From Scatophagus argus (taxonomy: Eukaryota > Chordata > Actinopteri > Scatophagidae): a stretch of 64,000 nt of DNA. This document shows positions 1-10,673 of the stretch, in pieces. How positions within the stretch are numbered: position 1 is the first letter of the stretch; the number at the start of each line of letters is the position of its first letter. The notes under the pieces were generated by a model that did no database searches, was not told the DNA's origin, and saw only the letters and a program-made list of their open reading frames with translations. The DNA lies in NCBI RefSeq assembly GCF_020382885.2, contig NC_058512.1, positions 11,868,802 through 11,932,801 of the forward strand, read 5' to 3'. Both the position numbers and the translations under genes were made by a program.

Positions 1-1752
1 AGATGCTGACTGTTACAAAATTGACTTAGACTCTGATCTTTATTGCCGAATTTTTGTTTGCAAGCTCATCTTGCTTTTATTCTCTTGAGAAATTATTTAC
101 GCACATTTCCAAAGAGAAATTTTGGAAATTTAATCAATCTTGATACAATGGATATAGAACTTACACAAATCAAGGGTGGAGTTTTAAGGACCTCATCATG
201 TATGTATCATCCGTTCTGCATTATCTTTTTTTCCTTAAGGTTCAAAGCAGCTTTATGAAAATGAGTTACATTTGAAATAATTCCTCTCAGGAGCAGATTT
301 TCAGATGATGATTAAAAACCAAGTCAGGATATAGACGTAGATGTCTTGGCTCTTTTGACCTGCTTTGTAATTCCAGCTTCATTTAAAACATTTAAATCTT
401 CATTCGAAAAGGAAAAATAACTCATTGGTCACTTTTTCTCAGGCCACAGTGTTCCCACAGCAAATGTTGAGTTCAAAGATGGAAACAATCATACTTGTGC
501 CAAATGTGCCAAAGGCAACATCGAAGTTGTGGATTTGATTTGAAGTCTGTACTTTTAAAGGTATTTTGGGTATATTGTCATCATTGACTTACGGGCAGGA
601 TTACAAACATGAACTTGGACTCCAGCCTTTGTGCATGGAATCTTTTATCATGGCAGTACAGACCACCAAATTTTCATTGTGAGAAAAAGATCATAGAGAA
701 AGTCTAGTTGGTTCCTTGTGGGCCACTAACAGGTAAATAGGTAAAAACAATAATGCACAATAAGTGCAGCCAAACATTTTGCTAAGGAAGGCACTGCTGA
801 TGGAGCCATGCGTGACAAAAAAATAAGGTTTTATTTGTGTCTGACATTGTATTTTATTACTTTTGATTTTCATACATGTTCATGACTTCAGATTTTCATA
901 TCACCTTGTGTCATACAAAACAACCAAAGGAGTTTTGTGATTTCTGGCAGCCATATTTGTTTTGATTTGGAGGCATAACTGTAGGAAACAGGCTCAGAAT
1001 GATTTCATAATGCAACAGACAGAGTATTGTTTTCATCCAGATTATTGGAAGCATCTTTGAGGACTCTGGAAATACCTTCAAAGCAGAGACTATTCTAAGA
1101 TGCACAATATTCTGTGAAATATCAAACAACATACAGTCAACTGTATTGTGATCAGTTCAATAAACAGCTGCCACACTTCATACCATGCAGATCTTATCCA
1201 AATCCAGAGACCCCCAACAAATATTTGGAGAAGTTAAGATGTTTAAGTTTTTGTGGTTTGTCCATACATTTGCAATTGCTGTGCCTGTCAATGCAAACAA
1301 ATGGCCCAACAATATATGACTCTATAGTGAGGCAACTGTGTGGGAACAAATGAAAGCTACAGTACATAATGACTCACTTTGGCTGTCATGGGTCCATAAA
1401 TCAGCGGCAGTTGCTTCTGTGAAGCCTCAACTGAAAACCTGTCCACAGTAAAAGGATGACTTACCTCACTTCTGCACTCTTTTTCCATTATGCCTGATCT
1501 CCATCACACCAGAACATTACTGAAGAGGGGTGGAGTGGGGGGAGCAGCAAAACCAGAATTGGTATTACTGCACAGTGAAAGAAAGAGAGAGAGAAGGGAT
1601 GAAGGGGTGTGAAGGAATGTAGCTGTTCAAAAAACTCTTTGATTTAGTGGTCACGGAGTCCGATGTGACTCACTCTGGCTCAAACAGCGTGGAGATCACT
1701 CAGACGTTCATCCCCCTGGTCCGGTAATTTTCTCTCTGTGTGTGTTTATACA

Positions 1753-1755
<3 letters not shown>

Positions 1756-1787
<32 letters not shown>
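1756..1787. repeat. (TG)n microsatellite
   Basis: An uninterrupted run of about 16 TG dinucleotides is followed by a GA-rich tract. It is a simple sequence repeat of the kind common in fish intergenic DNA. Confidence 0.95.
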
Positions 1788-1792
<5 letters not shown>

Positions 1793-3113
1793 GAGGGAGA
1801 GAGTATAAATTTATCTGCTGCACCTGAACTTGATGACTTGTGCATGTGGTAAGTTACGAAGCTTGTTAAATACAGACACCTGGAAATATGAGTTTGAAAA
1901 GGAAAAAGTCAACTACAGAGATGTTGTACTAATCCCCATTAAAAAGATCTAAAAAGATACTGTTAATTGGTATCATGAACATTTCTCCTGCACGTTTCTT
2001 CTGCTCATGTTTCTCGTGAGCACCTACTTGTAACGGGAAACGTGAACGACCACAGAGACAGGCAGATGAAAAAGTAGTTGAAGCATGAAAGTTTTCTATT
2101 TTCCCTGCTTTTGCCGTAGCCTCCAGCTTACAATGTCGACACATACAGAAAACCCCCACGATCCTGACACCAAGTCAAGTCAACTGGAATGTGTTACTAA
2201 CTGTAAAAAATGCATGGTTTTCAGTGGTTAAAACCATGTAGTACAAGGGCAGTGTTGAAACACTTGAAATCAATGCCTCATACCTTTGAAACAACTCACG
2301 AAATACAATACGCTGCCAAATACTGTACAGAAAAACTATCAGGTTAAAGCTGTCAAAACTGGGAGAAAAGTTCTCCGTTCTCTCCATGCCAACACCGTAA
2401 TACCTGTTCGGTGAGGTTTCAGTTGTTTTCCTGTCTACTGATGAGTATGTCATTTCATTGTCTTTAATAAGCTTTCACACCAATCAAAATAAACTCATGA
2501 AATTACAAGCATTCCTAGCTTTTTCATGTGCCATGACCAGATATTCCAAACACAATGAGAGAAATGAACAAGAATGAGACAAAAACATATGTACAAATGT
2601 CAGCCTAAAAATCAAAAGTCAAAATGAAAACGGAAGCACGTGGTACATGTATTTGTCTGAGACAGCATGGTCAAAAGGGAAAAATACATCTAGGTTGAAA
2701 AGGCTGGATGACCCAGAACAATTGCGTAAAAAGAAAACACTCTTTGCTCTATATAATCATTTTAGACCAACGATTCTGATGCTGGACACAACAGCATATC
2801 AGAGGAGATTTAAAGTGGCAGCAAGCCTGAGAATCTGGTTGAAAATGTCAGCCGACATGTTGGCTAGAACATCAGATCTGTTTATTCTAGCGACCTTGGG
2901 AACCTATCGCTCAACGAGAGACGTTTTAACAGCGTAACAGCCCTGAGAGGAGGCTGGCAGAAATAAATAAATCTTCATGTCAAATGAAAGAGATTTGTGT
3001 CTCAAGAAACATCACATCCCTTTATAAACCATGGCCTCTTGTACGCAGCGGGTGTCAGTCAAACTGCTCCCCTCCAACTCCACCAGGATCTCCTATTTCA
3101 CAAGGCTCAATTA

Positions 3114-3157
3114 GAGAGATAGAGAGAGAGGGAGAGAGAGAGAGAGAGAGAGAGAGA
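3114..3157. repeat. (GA)n microsatellite
   Basis: A GA dinucleotide run of about 20 units carries one GG interruption. It produces artefactual RE-repeat and LS-repeat open reading frames on the two strands, which should be ignored. Confidence 0.95.
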
Positions 3158-5733
3158 AAAGAGCCACTCCGTTCTTTCAGTCTCTGTGTCAACAGGCTGA
3201 GCATGAAGTTTCACTTTTCCCAGTGCACTTCTCACCTGTGTCTCACTGAAGTCATGCCAAAAATGATCATGTATAAGTAGAGTGTTTGCCTGTGTGCTGG
3301 CTGATGGTGAAAGTGCTCTTGTGTGTGTGTGTGTGCTGAAGGGAGTGTGTGTCTGTGCTTTTTGCATGTGCGCGTTAAAATCTCACATAAGGTATTTGGC
3401 AGGCTCCAATCCAAAAGTGTTGAGACACCACCTGATCTTTGCATGTCTGATTGTGTGTGAGTGTGTATCAATAAGGGCCTTGTGTTATCAGGCCTCTGCC
3501 ACCCGCCCTACACCAGTCTGATTGAAATGTAAATTGAAAATGTCATAAAGCCCATATTGTCAGCCAAACGCTAAGTTATGAAGAATTAATAACAGGCTCT
3601 TTCATTAGGGAAATGGCAGCACTCATTTGCTCTGATTTTCCTCCAGGTGGAATGATCCCATAATTACTTCAATATTGAGAAACACAGAGTTGAAGAAAAG
3701 AAAAAAAAAAAAAAACACATCTGGGATCAATGACAACATTTTCTTTAAAAACAATGTTCCTACTCTGACAGCGTTTGCTGGTAAGAACAACAGTGCTCTG
3801 TAAAATGGGTGTACTATACAATTGTTGCCATTTAGTCGCCGTGTTTCAAAGGTGTCAAAATTTTCTTGCAAATACAGTTTTATTTCTGTTCATGCAGAGG
3901 TTGTTGTTGATGTCTCTGTCAGTTACATTTGAGAGAATACTGTATGGTAACCAAAATGGAGCGATAATGAATCGGACACATTGTGGTCAAGTTTCGAATA
4001 ACAGTGGAAGAAAGAGGGGCTTTTGTCTGGACCACATGAGTGGAATCGTGTCAGTGCTGCTGGTTGACCATCCTGTTCATAATGTCCGTGACTCACTGTC
4101 TGTCTGTGGTGTTTTCATTTTCTCATTGACTTTCCCTGAACTTGTTTTTTTTTCTTCTCAGTTCATTGCAGTTGAATGTACTTAATGGCAAAATGGCGCA
4201 AACTGGGACTAGAGCTTTTTACTGCCACAATTCCAAAGCACACTTGTGTCATAATCATGTTATTCAATCGGCATCTAGATATGCCATACCTGTCAGGTGG
4301 ATGTATTATCTTGGCAAAAGAGAAGTAATGACTAATTTTAACAGATTTGTGCTTACAGTCCGAACAAAATATGTCCCCTGGTTACACAGACAAGAATTGA
4401 AAACAATTTTTTAATTGTCAAATGTGGGTCCTGTTTAAAATACCACACTAATGGTCAAACTTGTAGACATAAAGTAAACAGTCTAAACTTAAAGTAATTT
4501 GTATTTGGGACCTAACTAGGATAACACAAAGCACCATCTAGGCCTAGGAACTGAGGTTTGGAAAATGATATTAACACACTGGACTGTAACCATGGTCTTC
4601 CCGACTTTCATTCAGACCTGTCATGATGGCAGTGAGTGAGAAACCAGAGAAGTGTATTTTTATTGACTCTGGACCTCTGCCGTAAAATGTCAGGAGGGAG
4701 AACCCAGAGGCTGAGGTTGGACAGACAGAAAGAAACTTTCAGGATTAAAGGATGGGACACTGATACGGGGAAGTTCCTGTGTCCACAGCCTTGAGGGACA
4801 TTGAGGCTTCAATTGCCAGTCAGGGCTGTGCTTGTGTTTGGACAGATGCAGTTCATAAGAGAAGATTTAACAAATCAGAATTCACCATGATCCTTAGCTA
4901 ATACACAACTATGACAGAATAGTATTGTGTTAGTAAGAGTGGTTGTAACACCAAGACCAAAGATAGGAAGGCTAGGGAAAACCAGTTTGCCTCGTTAAGG
5001 ATATTTTCAGGACACATAAAAACAATTGGAATCATCTCTCCCCTGTTTTCTGACTGGCTAATGACCTAATGCGAGCAAAGGAGTACTGCTAGAGGGGGTT
5101 TGGTGAAGCAGCTGAAGAAACTGTTCAAATTCACAATTCACTACAGACCTAAAGTTGAGTGTTTTTGTTTATTGCTTTGTTTGCTACAAAATGACTGCGT
5201 GAACTTTTGGGAATGACCTTTACTTAATCCTCAAGGTTTTTATTCTTTCCTGCTCAAATGTGATGTGTTTTAATGAGGCCATCTGCGGCCTCACTTTTTA
5301 GAATTTGTTTAACGTCTAAATTTAAATTGGAATTTACACTGAGTGAAATTTATCAACTTGATAAACTTGGATCTCTGCTTTGGGTTTCCACCTGCCTCTG
5401 AGAAAAACATCAGGCTCTTTAGCTGCTAAAGGCTCAATGTTCACCAGCTAGTTGTTGTGTCTGACTGCTCTTTGTTGCTGATGCTGAGCAGGTACAGTGG
5501 GTTTTTAGAGCTGTATTGCTGACTGCCAGTTCAGCTGCCTGCTGTGGCCGACTACGATGGTATGAGAGCAGGGAGTGATGCATTTATAGTCATATACAGT
5601 CATTCATTTATGACCCATTGTCATAGAAACCAGACACCGGAACAAATCAGGACGTGTGTGGTATCTGAGAGCTCGTTGGTCATCATGTTATGTAAAAATT
5701 AGAAAACAGACAAGTAGCCTGTTTTATACAAGC

Positions 5734-5739
5734 TTTATT
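5734..5739 (-). terminator. Distal poly(A) signal, inferred hook3 3' end
   Basis: Read on the minus strand this is a canonical AATAAA in the context GTAAATAAAGCTTG. It is followed downstream on that strand by TG- and T-rich sequence near 5690-5712, a normal layout for a cleavage site. It is the best candidate I see for the far end of the hook3 transcript, because no other gene on this strand lies between it and the hook3 stop codon. Nearer AATAAA-type signals (for example at about 8391-8396) could give shorter isoforms. Confidence 0.5.
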
Positions 5740-7477
5740 TACAATGTCATTTCCAAGTTTTGCAGTGTAGGAAGCACATTTTCATCAAGAGGTCTTCATC
5801 GGACAGATGCTGGGCCTCTATGAAATCCATCTAAGTAGACATGAGTTTTATTTTTCTCACTTTCAAATGGCCAGACATCTCCTCTACCACTGTGACATAA
5901 AGAATGTACATAGTATGTTTCTATACAAGCAATATAAAACTTGGCAAATGGAAGGTTATTTGCTACTTGAATATGTAAAGAAGTTTGCCAATGAGTAAAA
6001 AAATACAGCGAACACTGCATGTGTAGTGATAAATGCTGACCTGTTAACAGCCATGTTGTTTATTTCATCTCTTTAACACACTTTGACTGGCCCACAGTGC
6101 TGTTAGGAGTCACTAGGGAACAGTGGGCTCATTTTAGCTTGGGTATGTAATACACCACATTTTGTGAAAATTACTGCAATACTCAATCAGTAAATTGTTC
6201 ATAAAAATTAAGGAAAGGTTTAGGGTTATAGCTCGGACAACACATCCAGGTGTCGACTAATTTTTTGATGAGAAATTAGCATTAATAAGGTTTGTACTTG
6301 GCTAGCTAGCTTCTGAAAAACAGTCCCTCTGGTTTGATTACTGAGATAATACCTGTGACAATCTTTCTGCCAGTATCTCATTATTTGCCAGTAAAATGGA
6401 GCAACAAAATACAGTGGCTGACTAGATGGGGCATGAATGGTGACATTAAATAACAATAATGTATCCCCAATGTCCCTGATATACATTTAAACGGGTCAAC
6501 CACAATGTGGATGCATTCCATTATATACAGATTTCTCACCAAACCAAAGACCGATGGAGATGGACGGCTAAAAGAGTTCTGTATACTATAGCTTACAGCT
6601 CAAACTGACGGTCGATGGTTTATAAAGCACAGATGTTGAGAGGACAAGAAGATAACTGGACAGAACATGGCATCTCTTTACTTTTGCAAATATACTGCAA
6701 AAGTTTGTTTTTTCTCCACCCACTTCTGTAGAATCTGATTTATCGTTATTTCGCCAACTTAACCCAACTCATGCGCTAACTTCATTTTAATGCAATAAGA
6801 TTTGCATAAGCAACATCTAATGAGCCTTTTCCCCCCACACGCAATACCAGCCTTTGTTGGTATCACTAAAACACTGGAAATATGATCAATTGCAGAGTAA
6901 CCATAAATTCACCAAATATTCAGTGAATTAACAGTGTAAAATGTGCTTTTTTTGTCAATGAGAAAATATTCATTTTCAAACATGACCACTTTCTTAGCAA
7001 AGTCACTTTCTAAAAAACTCCCAGTCCTGAAAAGACAGGAGGTTAATCCATGAGTTTTCCCCATTTTACACTGATCTGAGACACCACTGTCATTACATGG
7101 AAACAACTGCTACGCTGTTTCAAAACCATCTCCGCCTATTCTTGCATAAGACACGTATTTAACAGTATTTTGATGTCGTATGAATTCTTAACATCAATTG
7201 TAACAGTATAAGTGGTGATATAATAATACTATTAATAAAAAAAAGTAACAACACTGCTGTACAAGCGGCAAAAGAATAAATAAGCCATTAAGATAAAAAT
7301 GCACGGCATGAATTAAACCAAGGTTACACAATATAACATTTATGAATAAAATAGTTTAAAAACAAAAAAGCCCTCATTAAGCCTAATTAATCTCAACAAT
7401 ACTAATTTTTGTCAATTTTTTTTCACGTGAATGAGATTAAAACTCATCTAATTTTTTTTCTCTTTTCAAATAACACA

Positions 7478-7541
7478 ATAAGACTGGTCTTAAAAGACGG
7501 CATGCCTCGCTGCTATAAGGTTTAAGACCAGCCAGTCTTAT
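7478..7541. other. Inverted repeat, pre-miRNA-sized hairpin
   Basis: The left arm ATAAGACTGGTCTTAAA (7478-7494) pairs with the right arm at 7521-7541. The pairing is perfect apart from a four-base bulge (CTGG) in the right arm. The 26-base loop itself contains the palindrome GGCATGCC. It lies in the inferred hook3 3' UTR. It may be a UTR structure, a small MITE-like remnant, or a microRNA precursor; I recognise no known microRNA in it. Confidence 0.6.
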
Positions 7542-10500
7542 TTTTTTAAAATAAAGGCACTAAATTGGAGGATTCAACCATCTCTCTCTCTCCTTAGAAA
7601 AATATATGCACTTATGCCTATAGAATGCATATACCCTTGGGTTTAGGTTTTTCTTTTAGTCTTTCTCACCCATTGTGTTAATACAATATTAATAAGCTCT
7701 GGAAATAAAATTTAAATAACAAATTTATTTAAAAAGCTACACAATATGTACAATATGTAACAGTAACACCAACTTAAGTTTCCCTGTTACTGATACTATC
7801 ATGTATGAAGGTGTACTAGCAAAACACTGAAATACTGTGAAATACATGCAGGATTACTATAAACTGTGTGGTGTAAACTTCGAATATATATTGAATGAAT
7901 GTTTGACCTGTGAACAACAGGATCTTTAGATATTACCGAACAGTTTCCCTTTCTTCATTTTAAAACGGCTGGCCCTTTGAATCCAACCAAATGCAGTGCA
8001 TTAGCCTACATGAGCTAATGAACAAGTTCATATACTTACTTTTCCAATACTTTTTGAGGTGAATCAATCAAATTGTTTTTGGCTCAATTAGATGATGGGT
8101 TATTCGCTACTTAGACAAATAACACTACAGCCAACATAAGAGACACTATATAAAAATTCTATCAAATGTGCATTTTATGGAAAATAAGACACTAAACACA
8201 CATTTAATTCAAGCTGAACAAAAATTGCAAATAGGCTTAATGGGGGCTTTTATCGTAAATAAAAGCATATCTGTAACAATGTTATTCATTAAAAAAAAAA
8301 AAAAAAAAAAAGAAGTTATTTTGCCATCCTATGCTCAGACCGCAAACTGTCCAAATGCCTACAGGGCAACACAGTAATACCCCATAGGCTTTATTATTTA
8401 GTCCAAAACATGTTGTACTCACTAATACTTGAGATAAAACCACTTCTACAGATGCCATCTAGCCACATGTTTAGAGAGGCTGGGCAGAACCACTGCAGGA
8501 GATAAATACTTAAAAGTTTACAGGGGAGCCGACTGCTTTTTTTGTTATGCAGACTAAGCAAGTTACACCTCTCAAATATTTCTCTCACACTGATGCAAAC
8601 TCCCCTCCAACCATGTCGATAGAAACAGATAGGTGAAATTATGTCACTGAGGTATCCTGAAGAAGCAAGCAAATGAAAAAAATACACGCAAGGATTACAT
8701 AAAAAGGCTTATTAACAGACAAACTGCTTGAGTATGTACTGCAATATTCTGCCTCCATCCTAGGTATTTGTAACAGGTTGAATTGTAACAGACTTGATGT
8801 GGTGTGGAAGCACAAGCAGGCATGTCCATGAAGACTGAGAACAGGGAAGGGGAGGGAAACAGGGCAATGGAGTGCATAACAAAGAACAGGAGAACATGAG
8901 GAATAGGGAACTGGAGGGGTAGAAAGGAGTTTAATTGGGAGCAGAAGGGTGAAGGTTTGCTTTCCTGACCCCATCCCTCCTCAGGCTTATCTGGAGGTTA
9001 CAACGCATGACACTGCAGAGGGTTGTTAGTGCTCATGCTGCTGCCGCTGCTGTGCTGGTTATTCGCAGGCTCGAGTCAATGCAAAGTCATGCAAAAAGTA
9101 GGCAGGCAGGTAGTTCATGCATCGTGTGCCTCAGCCTGGCCAACTGTTGGCCAAAGACAGGCCGGGCCAGGCCACACCAGGCTTGGCCAGTTCATTGGTG
9201 TGTCAGTCATGCAGTGACATTGCTGTTGGGGGAGGAGAAAGAGAAACAACGGTGAGACTGCGAGGTCTGTTAGCCTGAAATTCTGGCCTTAATGTGAACA
9301 CATACAGAACAGAGTTAATGTGAAGGCTTCTAAAAGTACATCATGTTAATAAGAGATCAGTCATGATGTGCCTTAAAAACAAGGAAAATGTAAACAGAAT
9401 TGAAGAAAAAATTAGTTAAGCTGAGGACTTTAACATCTGCAACAAACATAATAAGCTTAATATTCCTATTTTAAGTGGCATAAGCAACTGTGTTGTATTT
9501 TTCAAAATCCCTTTAAACAATCCTTGAAAACTTTTTTTTTTTTTTTTTTTTTAAAACTATGATAACCAAATGAGTCAGTAAGCAAATCTGTGGTGTGGGG
9601 AGGGAAGCCTGCAGTGTTGCAAGGATAATATTGACCAAATACTGTGGCCCATGCATTTAAATTTATCACAATGGCACATGAGATGTTGTCTGAGACAACC
9701 GGGTAAATGCTGGTCGGAGTGAAACTGAACTGATGCCTTCCCTAGTTTGATCGATGACAGATAATGAAAACCAGTCCAAAATGTTATGGAGCACACTGAT
9801 CTTTGCGTCATCTACCTGTGGACCTTAACATTTGAAACAGATACAACAACCGATGTAGCTACTTTGCTTATTTTCTTAGGGGAAAATTATTTTTCACTCA
9901 CAATTATTGCTGTTTTTTTCCAAATCATATTGTCCTATTAGAGATCTTCAGACCATTTAGCAAGCAAATGGAAGATATGCATGTGCTGTCTGTACATCTT
10001 CCTATGTCTCACTGTATTTGTTGCTGACAATTGATCTAAATTCACAAAACATTAAACATGAACACATGTAAATGAAACTTTCTGTTACCTGCTGAAAGCT
10101 ACAGCTTAAGAGTTAAAACTGTAAATCCAACAACTCTGGTCAAAAAACAAGCTGAACTTCAAATGCTATCACAGGTAGAGATGTGCATAAATACTGCATT
10201 AGCAGACAAAGAGGTTCCTCTAAACAAAAATGACAGTAACTTGTGAAGAGGGTGTGTATTCTTCTTTGCCTTGGGGTCCAGGTCACCTGCCTGGCAAACA
10301 TCTGCCACAGAGTACAGGCTGATTAAAGTCAGTGGTTCACAGGGAAGAAGAGAGGGTGTCTGGGGTGATTAATCAGACCCTATCAAATGTGCTGGAGAGT
10401 GAAAAGGGTAAAAGCCTGGCATCACAGGTAAGGGTAAAATCTGCTTAGTTGGAAAAAAAGTGGTTTGGGCAGCCTTGCCTGGTATCTCTACCTCATGGAT

Positions 10501-10583
10501 CTGACCAAGAAGAAAAACAAAAGAAAATCAATAGGCAGAATGCAGGGAAACAAGAACGTCCATTAGAAATGAATGGAAATAGA

Positions 10584-10603
10584 GTGCCTTAAAAAAAAGG
10601 CAC
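10584..10603 (-). other. Short perfect hairpin in proximal hook3 3' UTR
   Basis: GTGCCTT and AAGGCAC form a seven-base stem around a six-base A (U in the transcript) loop, about 70 bases after the hook3 stop codon. The transcript strand carries GUGCCUU, which is the seven-base match to the miR-124 seed. Such a short motif could occur by chance. Confidence 0.5.
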
Positions 10604-10673
10604 ATCTACTGTATGAAAGTTCAAGGGATTTGTTAAGGTAGTTTGTTGCAGTATTTTTCTGCCCTGCAGCCAT

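Larger units (their letters stand above)
1..5709. other. Intergenic region left of hook3
   Basis: No open reading frame here resembles a known protein, and no convincing gene model could be built. The stretch holds a TG microsatellite near 1.76 kb, a GA microsatellite near 3.13 kb, a short poly(A) run near 3.70 kb, and a block at 3541-3690 that looks like a conserved non-coding element. Two short exon-like segments (443-543 and 1629-1727) are described as findings only, because neither can be joined to a gene. The rest is AT-rich unique-looking sequence in which I see nothing. Confidence 0.6.
5715..10673 (-). other. Inferred long 3' UTR of hook3
   Basis: This AT-rich stretch follows the hook3 stop codon directly. 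It has no coding potential, no obvious splice-bounded exon, and ends at a good poly(A) signal. Within it are a 7-bp hairpin containing GTGCCTT just after the stop (10584-10603), a GC-rich island (about 9020-9230), a poly(T) tract (9532-9552, poly(A) in the transcript), a poly(A) tract (8291-8311), and a stable-looking hairpin (7478-7541). That the whole interval is transcribed is an inference; the sequence cannot prove it. Confidence 0.45.

Noticed and set aside
2984-3471. Open reading frames with RE-, LS- or HT-rich repeats
   Set aside because: They are translations of GA and GT microsatellite sequence on either strand.
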